NCBI GenBank assembly: GCA_039545275.1 | Contig: BCHS01000004.1 | Coordinates: 635,078-699,077 of the forward strand | Direction: 5' to 3' | Source: Pseudomicrostroma phylloplanum | Lineage: Eukaryota > Basidiomycota > Exobasidiomycetes > Microstromatales | Length of the DNA stretch: 64,000 nucleotides | Shown: one piece after another, positions 36,401 to 45,498 of the stretch | Numbering within the stretch: position 1 is the stretch's first letter | Layout: each line of letters opens with the position of its first letter | Notes under the pieces: generated by a model | What the model was told of the DNA's origin: nothing | Databases searched by the model: none | The model's input: the letters and a program-made list of their open reading frames with translations, nothing else | Program-made: the position numbers and the translations under genes

Positions 36401-39203
36401 GACCAGGGATCTGGCGAGAGAGACGCTGTGCAAGATTGCTGTGGCCCTTGGTGCAGAAAGGCTGCCCCAGATAGTCAAGGAGCTTCGACGTGCTCTGACC
36501 CGCGGACCTCAGCTTGCTATCCTGGCCTACAACATTCACTCGATACTGGTGCATCTCATGCAACAAGAGGCCACTCCTCTCATCTATCTCGATCGTGGCG
36601 TGGAAGACATGATCGCGATCGCCGGTGAAGACCTCTTCGGCCACACGAGCGAAGACCGTGAAGCCACGGACTATAAGATCAAGGCTCGAGAGATGAGGCA
36701 GAGCAAGAGTCTTGACACTTTTGAGCAGCTCGCGAAGATCATCGCGCCTCACTGCATCAATGCTCTGCTGGCACCACTGAAGACCATCATGGAGCAAACT
36801 GAAGCGCCGCGGTCTATGAAGGCCGTGGAAGACGCTCTGAGAAGAACCGCCTCCGGTATCAACTCCAATGGTCACTTTGATTACACGGCATTGCTGGGGC
36901 TTTGTCACAGTACTATCACCAGCAACTCGTCCTTCCTGAAAGCACGAGCTGGCGCAGCCAAAGGTCAAACACCGGGACCTAAGCAGGACGTCCTTCTGAT
37001 GAAGCGGAAGGATGTCGAGGCCGGGGCATCAAACCGGGATCACTATGCTGCCAACGCCTACCGTTTCGTGGCCTTTGGTCTGGATCTCCTTGTCACTGCT
37101 CTTCGCCGATCTCGCTTCGACTTTGCCAACAAGGAAGTGTTGGGTCGACTGGACCCGCTGGTGAATGCAGTAGGCAATACACTGTACGCTGCGGACACTC
37201 ATGTCGTTACCCTTGGTCTGCGAGCGACGGGTGCCTTGCTCCGGTGCCCGTTGCCCTCGATCGACGCCAGTCTGCCAGTCCTTACTCGTCAGACGCTCTC
37301 GATCATCAATCGCGAAGCCAACCCAGCCGCAGACGCCTCTCAAGCCGGCCTGCGCACTGTGACAATCATCCTGAGAGACTGTCCCAAGGCAGACTTCAAG
37401 GAGAAGCAACTGGCGGACCTTCTCGCTCTAACCCTCCCCGAAATCGAAGAGCCAGCTGCTCAATCGTCCATTTTTGGTCTGCTGCGAGCGATCATCGGCC
37501 GTCGCTTTGTGGTGCCAGAAGTGTACGAGGCAATGGACAAGGTAGCGGAGATGATGGTCACAAACCAGAGCTCGCAGGTGAGGGAGATCAGCCGAGCTGC
37601 CTTTTTGCAGTTCCTGCTAGACTATCCGCAAGGCAAAGGCCGACTGCGCAACCAGATGGAGTTCCTTGCCAAGAACCTCTCGTACGTCTATGAGAGCGGA
37701 AGATTGAGCGTCATGGACCTGCTCGCTGCTGTGCTGGCCAAGTTCAGCGACGATGTCCTGGCAGACTATGGCCAGCTGCTGTTCGTGAGTCTGGTCATGG
37801 TGCTGGCCAACGATGACTCGTCCAAGTGCAGGGAGAAGGCTGCCGAGCTGACGCGGGCGCTCATCGGCCTGATCAGCGAGGAGAAGCGGGCCGGCCTGAT
37901 CCAGATGGCTCACGCTTGGGCAGAATCCACCGAGCGAGCAGATCTGTCCCGCGTCGGAGTGCAGGTGTATGGCCTCTTCCTAGAGGCAGTGCCTGACGAG
38001 GCTAGCAGCTGGACGCCCAAGGCCATGCGAGTTCTTCGCGGCGTTATCATCAGCTGCGCTGACGATCTGGAGGAGCTCGAGCACGCAGACGAATTTGCTG
38101 CAATGGACATCGACCTCGATTGGCAGCTGCCCTACCACGCTCTGCAAGCCATCAGCAAGCTCAGTAAGGTTGAGCCGGGCCTCCTTTCGGGATCCGGCAA
38201 AGACGTCTGCTCTACCTGGTCTGCCATTCGACGACTACTGCTCTTCCCGCATGCGTGGGTGCGCGTGGCCTCGTGTCGCCTCATCGGCAGCCTCTTTGCC
38301 ACTACGCAGCCCATTCAGCCGGTACGGACTAGCGCCGGTGACAAAGTAGCTGCAGCTGCTGCTCTCGACCCTCTCAGTCTAGACGCCCTGATCGAGACGG
38401 CACGTAAGCTAGCCTTGCAGCTGAGGGGCGACGTTGTGGATGATGCTCTCGGGCTTCAGATTGTCAAGAATCTCCTCTGGATTGGTCGCAGCTTTGCCAG
38501 CGTGCCTGTCAGCGAGACCGAGATCAATGGGAAGGCCAGGAAAAAGAGGGCTACTGTTGTTGATGCGGAGGAAGACGGAGAGAGCGAAGACGAAGCTGAT
38601 GAGGCCGACTCTGATGCAGAAGACGAGGAGGACGAATCAGCGGAGAAGGACTCTGACGCCCTCGAGAATCTTCTAGCATGGCTCTTCACCAAGCTCTCCT
38701 ACCAAGCCCGCAAGGTGCAAGGTGGCCGTGCAACTGCGGACAACCCAGCAGGCGTAGCCACAGAGAGCTCCACGGCCATCCTCCGCTGGTTCGCAGCAAT
38801 GGCGCAACACCTCCCCGTGTCGCGCCTGCAGACCTTCCTCCCACACATCGTCACCCCCCTCTTCCGCCTCATGGACGACGAGACGCTCCGTGGCCCTCGC
38901 GTCGAAGCACTCAAGACGCTCGCGTCCGAAGTGCAGGAGCTCCTCACCGAAAAAGTAGGCACGACGACCTATGCCGCTGTGTACTCTCGGGTGCGCTCCC
39001 GAGCGCTGGATAGGAGGAGGGAGAGGAGGAACAAGAGGCTGCTACAGGGAGTGGCGGATCCTGAGGCGGCGGCGAAGAGGAAGGAGAAGAGGAATGAGGG
39101 GAAGCATGAGAGTCGAAAGAGGAAGAATAGAGTCTTTGCGGATGGGAAGGGGAGGATGAAGGGAGCTGGGCAGGGGAGCAAGAGAAGTCGACGTGATGGC
39201 TGA
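30405..39203 (+). CDS. UTP20: U3 snoRNP / SSU-processome component Utp20 (DRIM)
   Basis: A single exon of 2932 residues, with ATG at 30405 (MERGVGRANGGG) after a C/T-rich leader. The frame is open further left, but without a better start. After a basic head, FENPHPYRYKSFNDRL (80-94) matches the Utp20 opening, and LNLTVPFQKLLREITSRSQS followed by LPQLIHHRAHIVAAL matches its first helical repeats. The rest is HEAT-like helical repeat throughout, with acidic interruptions (around codons 1890-1910 and 2715-2750), and it ends in a Lys/Arg-rich nucleolar-type tail. Yeast Utp20 has 2493 residues and the human protein 2785, so this one is slightly long. It scaffolds the 90S pre-ribosome in the nucleolus for 18S rRNA maturation. 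An 8.8-kb intron-free frame is notable beside five-intron genes nearby. Confidence 0.92.
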   Translation: MERGVGRANGGGKSQAKGKDKARPRPRQPMSREVAFHKNKARAKEEAQARLRNAGGPSSSSNTPVASSSKALESTRKMFENPHPYRYKSFNDRLASVHIGASSSLTSGRGSTMAGLDVQGVAPSAPVTDLDDDYDDYDEEARMAILLASTAFGSALLTWRELNLTVPFQKLLREITSRSQSLPQLIHHRAHIVAALSSTLRSKSSDSHLAYEPALDLFPRLALDLGSEFLPVYPEALEAMLQTTMINKNSTGGDEKMAARLVEKAFEMVAALFRNVAPLIVKGSAERDWLQETWAIVRPYLGYYAGAMDVDVEQDPEESVEDDEAGPSSSKSAPPRIPSHVRRFAAEAFAHLLRRAKQPQLVKCAAFMLSDVEAVLSNAGAGSVGEDQGPERSSGAFASGVAGIWLEVIKSVDRRLHSQAASQITALVFRSDGTPSQAQTVVGKLLFTAIVHHGQAVHLAPIFELLIQTADACLSASQADSSDKNDEALRQSLVWLVAALGTRKGNRVDESVKTPLFALLLRLVQAFADSKDSATSSTLTVLLSLTLPIGRIPDLVGPGIKIVDILTKGRGEDGALSQAFVACVLSLADPSLAWPGFKQCVLPQVLTATMQAAGSSSTPAAKDAAFRLLNDLSQSGQLDSVAQDSSNESPKTARWRSTVGNELGQRLARLAELVASPDSAGVTQEIERLVPALGLVKLFARTEYAESIAEPVRSGITSLLGSALSSTSSVETSFETSVSNTLALLGSLLSAIASMVSEASNQNQAHRLLGGLTDNPQLVAAVVQYLPQHRYALSAAVELFTIAAAKSATRHGVLPPPEDCVEVFWPSLMSEDEDLRRASASWLTLCGQNAATRDQELSELYALISKIEDIPLRVETVRDRNVRLRSLVRELLRLAAQNEAEPDTRRTSQLDVAAKSICRYVVSTLKLNFKPLWEEARKALADMSGRYAALVWEVSFTELTASRSPRTLPSNWLGEDVRAQAVSYAALQDDLDEDTADEHNKVFRDPQRTQRTALILGIWQNASQTVESQTRQVLKELQAPAGRLDVANYHSQVLILFSEQPAMVEKHNAAFVQHFFSTVVDDDAQRRGADSADIDEEVDDQSGARDAKQSSTVVALSLRQRQERVRSYLEVFNKFSNPKALFRSSDLHEYFYSLMAQGESRIQILALQCVLTWKDPAQLKYEERMFRLLDQSKFRDELTSFDLASGGQAIQEEHRASLMPLLVRLLFGSIVSKKGRSSASTSGAGRKIAILNALSGCSSAELGILVDLMLGPFQDQIPDVQGGKMAISQSPPQAFLRQQNGLLSLLADVVKHLGAQLIAHWPRVVGVTINLAHHSSAKAAQQGPGKASAVSRDVRQAAIRRLADFFKCPASPHFDWTAYTPVIFSSLVSPRLELFASENTQSPSALLELFNIWSAKEQFLPLLVRGDQRVLPSLYSCLAVPTVKNPVVVPILDIVERIVDCADDASEDDQSGVDVKQARMVENEVLKPFISSLVSNLAPLLHRTSSAAQPDHILQREIGLLSRIAAFVERSEDATLVLDLLGPMLRKSNRVVPEKSKTELLSTFRDLLLLTDTFKDPQSEIFTRHYELFSSMWSTLRSRAARQNLGTVFKQIALVDGSLGRIAGWVEALNAFSVRRLDEVDFDQRLDVFDALTSKGEELTPREWLPILHNMIFFIQDGEELVIRSNASAVLRAYVEAVAGEKVEDGPLRSLFTRIVYPALRKTLRSRSEPVRREVVSVIGAAVKSLPHLAALSEMQGLLAAGDEEANFFNNIHHIQLHRRSRALRRLAEHAESGQLRSKSISEVFLPLIAHFLEAGHTEIGDHNLANETLSCIGRLTRQLQWGSYNALLWKYLRLADGKSAGEKIYVRAAMAILDNFHFGMEDVVPAEEEAAEDIEDADADGEVEDEAAVAARAREAAAEKEKQAEQSQKIVTSVTAKLLPALMGYLEHHDDETDDALRLPIAVGVVRVVECLPSAEKEVQLGKLLSVLANVFRSKSQETRDLARETLCKIAVALGAERLPQIVKELRRALTRGPQLAILAYNIHSILVHLMQQEATPLIYLDRGVEDMIAIAGEDLFGHTSEDREATDYKIKAREMRQSKSLDTFEQLAKIIAPHCINALLAPLKTIMEQTEAPRSMKAVEDALRRTASGINSNGHFDYTALLGLCHSTITSNSSFLKARAGAAKGQTPGPKQDVLLMKRKDVEAGASNRDHYAANAYRFVAFGLDLLVTALRRSRFDFANKEVLGRLDPLVNAVGNTLYAADTHVVTLGLRATGALLRCPLPSIDASLPVLTRQTLSIINREANPAADASQAGLRTVTIILRDCPKADFKEKQLADLLALTLPEIEEPAAQSSIFGLLRAIIGRRFVVPEVYEAMDKVAEMMVTNQSSQVREISRAAFLQFLLDYPQGKGRLRNQMEFLAKNLSYVYESGRLSVMDLLAAVLAKFSDDVLADYGQLLFVSLVMVLANDDSSKCREKAAELTRALIGLISEEKRAGLIQMAHAWAESTERADLSRVGVQVYGLFLEAVPDEASSWTPKAMRVLRGVIISCADDLEELEHADEFAAMDIDLDWQLPYHALQAISKLSKVEPGLLSGSGKDVCSTWSAIRRLLLFPHAWVRVASCRLIGSLFATTQPIQPVRTSAGDKVAAAAALDPLSLDALIETARKLALQLRGDVVDDALGLQIVKNLLWIGRSFASVPVSETEINGKARKKRATVVDAEEDGESEDEADEADSDAEDEEDESAEKDSDALENLLAWLFTKLSYQARKVQGGRATADNPAGVATESSTAILRWFAAMAQHLPVSRLQTFLPHIVTPLFRLMDDETLRGPRVEALKTLASEVQELLTEKVGTTTYAAVYSRVRSRALDRRRERRNKRLLQGVADPEAAAKRKEKRNEGKHESRKRKNRVFADGKGRMKGAGQGSKRSRRDG

Positions 39204-39307
39204 GCAGCGCGAGGAGGAGACTATGATGGTGCGGTGACAATGTGATAATGACAAGTACTAGACTAGACCTTAGCTTGACACTGTGACGTACTTGAACGAC
39301 TCTGGCA

Positions 39308-40432
39308 TCATTCATCCTCCCCCTCGCTGCCGGCCCTTCTGACCTTCCATATCTCAACTCCACTCCACACCTCCTCCTCCCAGCCAAGCGCCTCCCTCAC
39401 CAACCTCCTAAGCTTCTTCTGCGACACCCTCGTCAGCTGCAGTCCAAAGCGCTGCGCCGACTCCAGCGAAGAGGTAATGAAAGGCGAGTCACGCCGCTCG
39501 AGAGCTACTAGACCGTGTGGCTCTTCTCGCGCTGTGCTGCTAGCGCCGGAGGAAGAAGAGGAGGTGCTGAGGAGGGAGGAGAAGGTGCGCCAGAAAGGCT
39601 CGACGAGGTGTGGGACGTAGAGGGTGTCTGTTGCTAGCACGAGGTTGATGCGCGGGGGATCGTCTTGGGCTGGCGCGTCTCCTTCGCCGCTCGAGGACGA
39701 TGAGGACGATGCTGAAGAGTCGGACGCTGAGGAAGTCAGGCCCCGCACCTCCTCTGGTGTGCCGGTCCATCGGTCCCAGCCCAATTGCCTCCTCCTCACC
39801 CGCCCTCTCTTCCTCGCAGCCGTACCAGGCCTCTCTGGCACAGAATTCTCGAGGATGTTCTCCCTCATGACTCCTCGCAGCACCTCTCGCAGATCCGTCG
39901 CCCGCACTTCCCATCCCATGTGCGCCAGAAGCACAGAGAGGAACCCCACCCCCGCTCCTAGCTCGACTGCTAGCGCACCTGCGCGGGGTGGGCGGGCGGA
40001 GCGTGGAGTGTGGAGGAGGTAGGCCGCTAGTACCTGTGAGGAGAGCCAGAGAGAGGAGGATGTGGAATGCGTTGTAGAGGATTGGTGCAGGGTGAGGGTG
40101 AGATCTGTGATGGACGATGCGAGTGTCAGAAGGGAGCAGGGGTGTGAGCGTGAGACGAGGAATAGCATGCCTGCTGAAGGCCGCAGAACCTACTCACTCA
40201 ACTCAGGAACATTGTAGCGAAGCTTGTCTAGATGCTTTGTATCGTACGCTGGCCGGTTTACGATCTTTGCAGCATCGTAGAGAGGCTCCTCTTCCGCGCT
40301 TTCGTCTGCTCCGCTCGCAGCAGCATTCTCCTCCCGCTCCCCATCGACCTCATGGGCGATTTGTTGAAATGACTGATCTTGTGGTTGGTTCTCAATGTGG
40401 GCCTGGCTGCCTCTTGCCTTGCCCTTGCGCAT
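39308..40432 (-). CDS. Family-16 (METTL21/EFM-like) lysine methyltransferase
   Basis: Two exons, complement of 40198-40432 and 39308-40104, give 343 residues. The 93-nt intron has a GTGAGT donor and CACAG acceptor, and splicing gives NVPELNLTLHQ. Characteristic blocks are SSSLWLSSQVLAAYLL, motif I VELGAGVG (125-132), the acidic-loop block MGWEVRATDLREVL, and LVLATDTLYVPHLVEPFW. Family members methylate lysines of translation elongation factors, Hsp70-type chaperones or other proteins, and the target here cannot be read from sequence. A Ser-rich insertion (about 190-205) separates the Rossmann strands. It is convergent with UTP20, with only 104 bp between the two stops, and lies 189 bp downstream of ERG28 on the same strand. 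Confidence 0.82.
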
Positions 40433-40621
40433 CGAGCCTCCTTCGTACCGCGGATGTCTTGACGTACAGAGCGCAAGCTCGGCTAGGCCAGTCTACATTT
40501 TCTGGTCTCTGTCCGGTGCGTTTTGCCAACATCCTCTCTCCTCCACGTGAGGGGTCTCACCGGCCTTACAGTGCTGCCCCCCCTCTCTTCTACCTTCGTC
40601 TTGCGACGCCGCTACAGACCC

Positions 40622-41098
40622 TCAGTTGCCGACGTAGTGGTTATATTGCATCACCATGGCCACCAGCGTGCCCGTAGCAACGAGGAGTGTGCTCCTGATG
40701 CCTCCAGAGCTGAGCGTAGCCGTCTTGTACACTGCCATCTCACTGCCAATATGCAGCAGCACAATCACAAACGTTGCCAAACAAATCTCATACACTTCCT
40801 TGTTGGTGATATTATACGCAGCATAGCATCGTACTACGGCGGCGGTCAGCGTCCAAAAGGAGTAGTGGCGCGTCTGGAGTGGGGTGACTTGAGAGAGACC
40901 CTTTGTGGTGGAGTAGGATTTGCGGGAAGAGGCAGTGCTGAAGAGACCGGTGAGGGTGTTGCCCGCGGCGAGGATGGAGACTACGAGTAGCCAGCGACCC
41001 AGATTTGTAGGAGGGATGTGTAGGGAGGACATTTCAGCGATGGTCAGATGGGCTGATGGTGATGAAATGAGGTCTTGAAGGTAGATAGGAAGGACCAT
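40622..41098 (-). CDS. ERG28: Ergosterol biosynthesis scaffold Erg28
   Basis: A single exon of 158 residues from the ATG at 41098, or 136 from the ATG at 41032 (MSSLHIPPTNLGRW). Four hydrophobic segments are visible, starting with WLLVVSILAAGNTL. Family landmarks are the block TRHYSFWTLTAAVVRCYAAY followed by NITNKEVYEIC, and then FVIVLLHIGSEMAVY. Erg28 is an ER membrane protein that holds the sterol C-4 demethylation enzymes Erg25, Erg26 and Erg27 together. The 41098 ATG lies in a CCATGG palindrome whose other strand has an in-frame ATG for the neighbouring metaxin-like gene. Either start leaves the conserved core intact. Confidence 0.88.
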   Translation of the reverse strand: MVLPIYLQDLISSPSAHLTIAEMSSLHIPPTNLGRWLLVVSILAAGNTLTGLFSTASSRKSYSTTKGLSQVTPLQTRHYSFWTLTAAVVRCYAAYNITNKEVYEICLATFVIVLLHIGSEMAVYKTATLSSGGIRSTLLVATGTLVAMVMQYNHYVGN

Positions 41099-41249
41099 GG
41101 TTCTGGGTGATGCCTTCAAGGCGCGCGTGCAGAGGAGCAGCGGAAAGGGGGAGATGCACCTAAGCCGAAGGAAGAAGGATACCGATTGCCCTCACATCGC
41201 CACCATCGCCTGCCTTGATCGTATATCTACCAGTGCTGTCCTCGTCGTC

Positions 41250-42656
41250 ATGGCCACCACTGCGGCCCCTCCTCCTGCATACCCAGATTACGACTCTATC
41301 CCCTCCTCGAGTGCTCCTCAGCCACGCCCCTCCCGTATCCCTTCACCCATCCTGCACCTCTTCTCCCTCTTCCCCCTCGTCACATTCCCCGCTCCACCAT
41401 CGCACGAGTCCCCTCCTCCTACATTCCCACCTTCAACACCCGAATTGCATGTCCTTCCAGGCCACTCACGCACAGACTCGCAGGGGAACCCTCGTACCAC
41501 CTGGACAAGCAGGGACGTGCGATGTCTCACCTCGCAAGTGGAGTTCCTCTTCCGCAAAGTCGACTTTGAGACGAGACAGATAGAGCGGGAGGAGGCCTGG
41601 GGTCCGAAAGTAGGAGGACTGCCATTTGTACATTTGCCGCAACCTCAACCTCGATCGAACAGGAGCGGCGGACCATCGGCTGCTGCAAGCACGGCAGCTC
41701 CTCCTAGACTGCTCGCGGCTGACTCGATACCTACGTGGGTGGAGACGCTGGCTCCCTTTCCCTACGAGCGAGTGGAGGCTGGTGGAGATGCGTTTGAGCC
41801 TTACCCGAGTCAGACGGCCAAGGCGGAGGCGGAGATGTGGACGACCTTGTTGCAAAAGGGAGTCATGGCTGCCGTGGTGAGTGCAAGTCAAGAAGTGACA
41901 ACGGATCCACTGCAACTAATGAGCTGACTCCGTACACCTGCCCTGTCTTATCTTAGCTCCTTGCGCAACTATCATGTGAAGCGCCCTCAAGCTCCAGCAA
42001 GCCCTTCTTCTCATCCCAAGTCCACTCGCATCTCGCCAATCAGCACCTAGCAAGGGAGGGCAATCTCATCAACTCGCTCTCCTCTTCTGCCTCTGCCTCC
42101 ACTTCCCTCTCACGCTGGAGCAGCTTTGTGCCCGGAATGAGCTTCTCCTGGATCGGCGTGGGCGTCAGTGGTATCGGAGGCAGTAATGACGATGGGGATG
42201 CGGGGCTCGATGGGGAGACGAAGGTGACCTCTGCTACCTGGCCGGAAGAGCTCGACGTAGATGCGGTCATTGCAGAGGGTACCGATGGGATTCGTGCGGT
42301 GGGCAAGAAGATGGCCAGGCAAAGTGATGGCAAAGAGTGGTTCTTGGGGGCTAGGTGAGTGACAGGACCCTGCAAGGCTCACCGCTGATCGATCCGATCG
42401 AGACTGACGAGCTTTGCCCCCTTGTCACGGCAGTCAACCCACATCCCTCGATGCGCTGCTCTTCTCTCAGCTGCACACAATACTCTCTCTTTCCGCCGGC
42501 GGTTCTGACTCGTCAGTGGCTAGGCTAAAGGAAGCCATCAAGGAAGAGGAGGTGCTGGTGCAATGGACGAAGCGGGTGTACGACGACTTTGTCAAGGAGA
42601 AGGAGGTGCAGTGGAGGAGTCGTGGGTCGGAGGCGGGAGAGAAGCCGCTGCCATGA
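41250..42656 (+). CDS. Metaxin/Sam35-like mitochondrial outer-membrane import protein
   Basis: Three exons, 41250-41876, 41957-42354 and 42434-42656, give 415 residues. The introns are 80 and 79 nt. A Pro/Ser-rich start is followed by a glutathione-transferase-like fold: LHVLPGHSR, the block TSRDVRCLTSQVEFLFRKVD and GGLPFVHLPQP match the N-terminal thioredoxin-like part. PTSLDALLFSQLHTILSLS is the typical C-terminal metaxin block, which becomes complete only after splicing (AS|QPTSLDA). Metaxins and Sam35/Sam37 belong to the sorting and assembly machinery that inserts beta-barrel proteins in the mitochondrial outer membrane. Sam35-like is favoured, because no C-terminal transmembrane anchor is visible. 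The frame is open back to an ATG at 41097. Confidence 0.72.
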
Positions 42657-43044
42657 GCGATGTCTACCCTGATCTCCCTCACTCCTCAATAGATGCACAC
42701 CACTTACACTCACCTTTGCCGTGCGTATCCTGTGTGTCATGAGTGACCTCCCTGCTCTGCCCCATCGCAGCTCTGCGGCCCATTCCCCGGACACCTGGTG
42801 ACCCTTTGGACCCAAGAAATCGCCTTGGCGTGGCTTGGGTGCACGGACGCTGTGGTTGCGAGCGATCACGCCTTGCGTCGTTGCTCCCACGTTGGGCGTG
42901 ACACCCATTTTTCCCCTCGCAAGGGCACGTCGAGGCAGCTGCTTCTGTCGCTTATTGCTCAGCTCCCCGTACAGAAAGTACTTCCTCTTCTTCTCTCTCT
43001 TCCTGATACTCGCCCTGCTACTGGCATACATTCACACTGACGCC
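42657..43044. other. Upstream region of the flavin monooxygenase gene
   Basis: 388 bp between tandem genes. It holds the metaxin-like 3' flank and a C/T-rich run at about 42940-43015 before the monooxygenase ATG. No separate gene was seen. Confidence 0.5.
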
Positions 43045-45207
43045 ATGACCGTCACCCTGTCCAATGGACTCAATGGCCATGCCGCCCCTTCACAGCAGCA
43101 GCAGCAGCAGCAGCAGCACGCCCTCCCTGTTGTCTCGCAGCAGCCTACCCCATCTGCCTCGACTGGCACCGCAAAGATACTCATCGTCGGAGGAGGACCA
43201 GCGGGGATCGTCTCTCTGAGGAACTTTTTGCAGGATGAGTCTGCAGAGGGGGGAAAAAAGGGATTGGACGCTGTGCTCTATGAAAGGAGAGAGGAGGTAG
43301 GTGGAGTGTGGTAAGTAGGCGTAAGGAAAGAGAGCCAAGCTTCCTCTGCATGTCTTGTGACTGACGCCCTCAATCACGCGAACAGGTACCTGGACCCCAC
43401 GACTCTGGGTCTCGAGGAGAAGAACGGCTACCCATCTAATCGCTGGCCAATAGCCACGCCCTCGCAGCTCCTCTACCCTTCGCCTAGCTATCCAGCCTTG
43501 ATCGGCAACGTCTTCCATCGCTTCCTCACCTTCTCCGGTCATCCCTTTGAGCAGCCCGCCGACCAGTTTCCAACTCTCGAGGAGACCTATCGCTATCTCG
43601 CATCCGTCGCGCGGCCACTGAGGAGCCATGTCCGCACAAAGAGGGATGTCAGACAGGTATGGGAGCTCCCCTACCTCCCAGCTCTCAGTGGAGAAGAAGG
43701 CGCTCTCCCTCGCTCTGGCGGCTGGTTAGTGCATACAGCCGACCTCTCTACCAACCCTCCCACGGACCTCTACGAACACTTCTCCGCCATCTCCTTCTGT
43801 CCTTCCTTCACCACCCACCCTTCCTACCCCAATGTCCCCGGCCTCGCAGCAGCTATGCGTCTCGCTCCGCGCAAGATCCACCATGCCAAGTGGTACCGCA
43901 CCGTAGAGCCATTCTGGAGGAGCAAGAAAGTCGTAGTCGTCGGCAACGGTCTTTCGAGCAATGATATTGCGGCGCAGATTGTGGGTAGGAGGAGGAGGGA
44001 GTGGGGTGAGGAGATGACAGAGGGGGAAGAGCAGGTGCTGAGGGCTTTGAGGCATGACTATGTCGACATGTTCCCATCGTGAGTACAACGGAAGAACTGT
44101 AGGCTGAGGCTGGTCGCTGCGAGCTCACCTCAAGGCTATGCCCTGCACCTCTTACTCTTCAGCCTCCCTGATGTGAGGTACCGCGACATCGCGCACATCA
44201 CTCGCATCAATCTTCGGCCAGCGGAGGACTCTTCAGAGCCATCTCTGGACATCACATTGGCATCCGGAGAAGTAGTGACTGACGTAGATCACCTGATCTG
44301 GGGAACTGGATATCAAATCGGTGTCTACGACTGGGTCAATTTGCTTGCTCGCGAGCCTACCCACTCTGACGTTGCTGCGCTCGGTGAGGCCGGTATTACA
44401 ATGGACGGCGACAAGGGCTGGAAGGTTGAAAGCAAGCTCACTCAGGAATCCCTAGGGCAAGTCACGGCCGCACTGGAGTCTCTCTGGGTCCGATTGACTC
44501 CCCCTCCTAGGTATCCCACCGAAGATAAGGCCAAGTCGTCTCTTGCTCTCGTCCCTACGGTCACCACATCCTCCTCGAAACCTGAGCCGCTCGACTTGCT
44601 GCAGCCAAACCGTGTACCGCACCTGCATTGGCACATGATGAGCGCGCGCAATCCCACCCTCGCCTTCGGAGCTCTCATCATCTCGGCCACGCCCTTTGTC
44701 CTGGCAGACCTGGTGAGCCGGTACATTCGTCTTGTCTGGGAGGGCGAGCCTTCCACTGGCAAGGGCCATATCCTCCCGTCCACCTTCGAGGAGCGTCGCA
44801 AAGACGAGGTAGTACGTTACCACGAGCTCGAGAAGACCAGGGCAGACCTCGAAGCAGGGACCGCAGACGCACTCTCCGGCTCGGAGACGGACGATTCCCG
44901 CATCAAGCCCAAGAATGTGACCACAGTCAACGGCACCGTCTTGCCCGCTCTACCGCCCTCGGGCCTCCTCTCCTTCCACGTACTTCGAGACCAGGAGTTC
45001 CCGCTGCAGTGTCGCTTCCGAGATACTTGCCTGCAATACAAGCCCTGGTTGAGGAACGTCGTTGGACTCAGGGACGAAGAGTGGGAGGAAGTGGAGCGGG
45101 AGGGGCACAGGAAGTCGATGTATGGGGAGAAGCGAAAGTGGCTGCAGCACAAGCGCGAGCTGGAGCGGTTGCACGCCGCAGCTCAGAAGACCAATGGGTC
45201 TAGCTAG
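43045..45207 (+). CDS. FAD-dependent, flavin-containing monooxygenase-like protein
   Basis: Three exons, 43045-43310, 43386-44078 and 44163-45207, give 667 residues. The introns are 75 and 84 nt. The FAD-binding motif is ILIVGGGPAG (45-54), preceded by eight glutamines from CAG codons. The first intron interrupts EVGGVWYLDPT, a typical block after the FAD fold. A second Rossmann motif, VVVVGNGLSSNDIA (about 270-283), fits NADPH binding, and DHLIWGTGYQI is the usual ATG-like linker of the family. Flavin monooxygenases oxygenate nitrogen, sulfur or carbon substrates, and the substrate here is unknown. It is longer than the usual 450-550 residues because of a C-terminal extension with a hydrophobic stretch (LAFGALIISATPFVLADLV), which could contact a membrane. 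It has no visible pathway partners. Confidence 0.82.
43093..43116 (+). repeat. CAG triplet repeat, eight units
   Basis: Eight pure CAG codons in frame encode the polyglutamine run in the monooxygenase N-terminus. The purity suggests it could vary in length between strains. Confidence 0.9.
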
Positions 45208-45498
45208 TCAACTCTGGCCAGCAAGCTTGCGGCGCAACAATTCGATGCTAGCTTGATCCCTGACCAGTGACCCTGCTGGAGCGCTCGCTTACGATGCTTA
45301 TGGCCTACCAGTCAATTGCGCGCATTCGGATGTCTCAGAACGCTGCGAGGAAGGCTCAGGATGACTGTGCCGGCACACGGAGGCAAAATAGGTGAATATA
45401 GACGATCATCGCCGGCACTCGCTCTTTGCACTCTGATTCCACCACCACTCGCTACCACTATCCTCGTCTCACTCACCGTCAAAACTTCGTCAGTCAGC
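45208..45498. other. Leader region of the disordered-protein gene
   Basis: 291 bp between tandem genes. A 33-codon ATG frame (about 45294-45395) may be an upstream ORF. A C/T-rich run lies at 45420-45480 just before the ATG. Confidence 0.4.
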
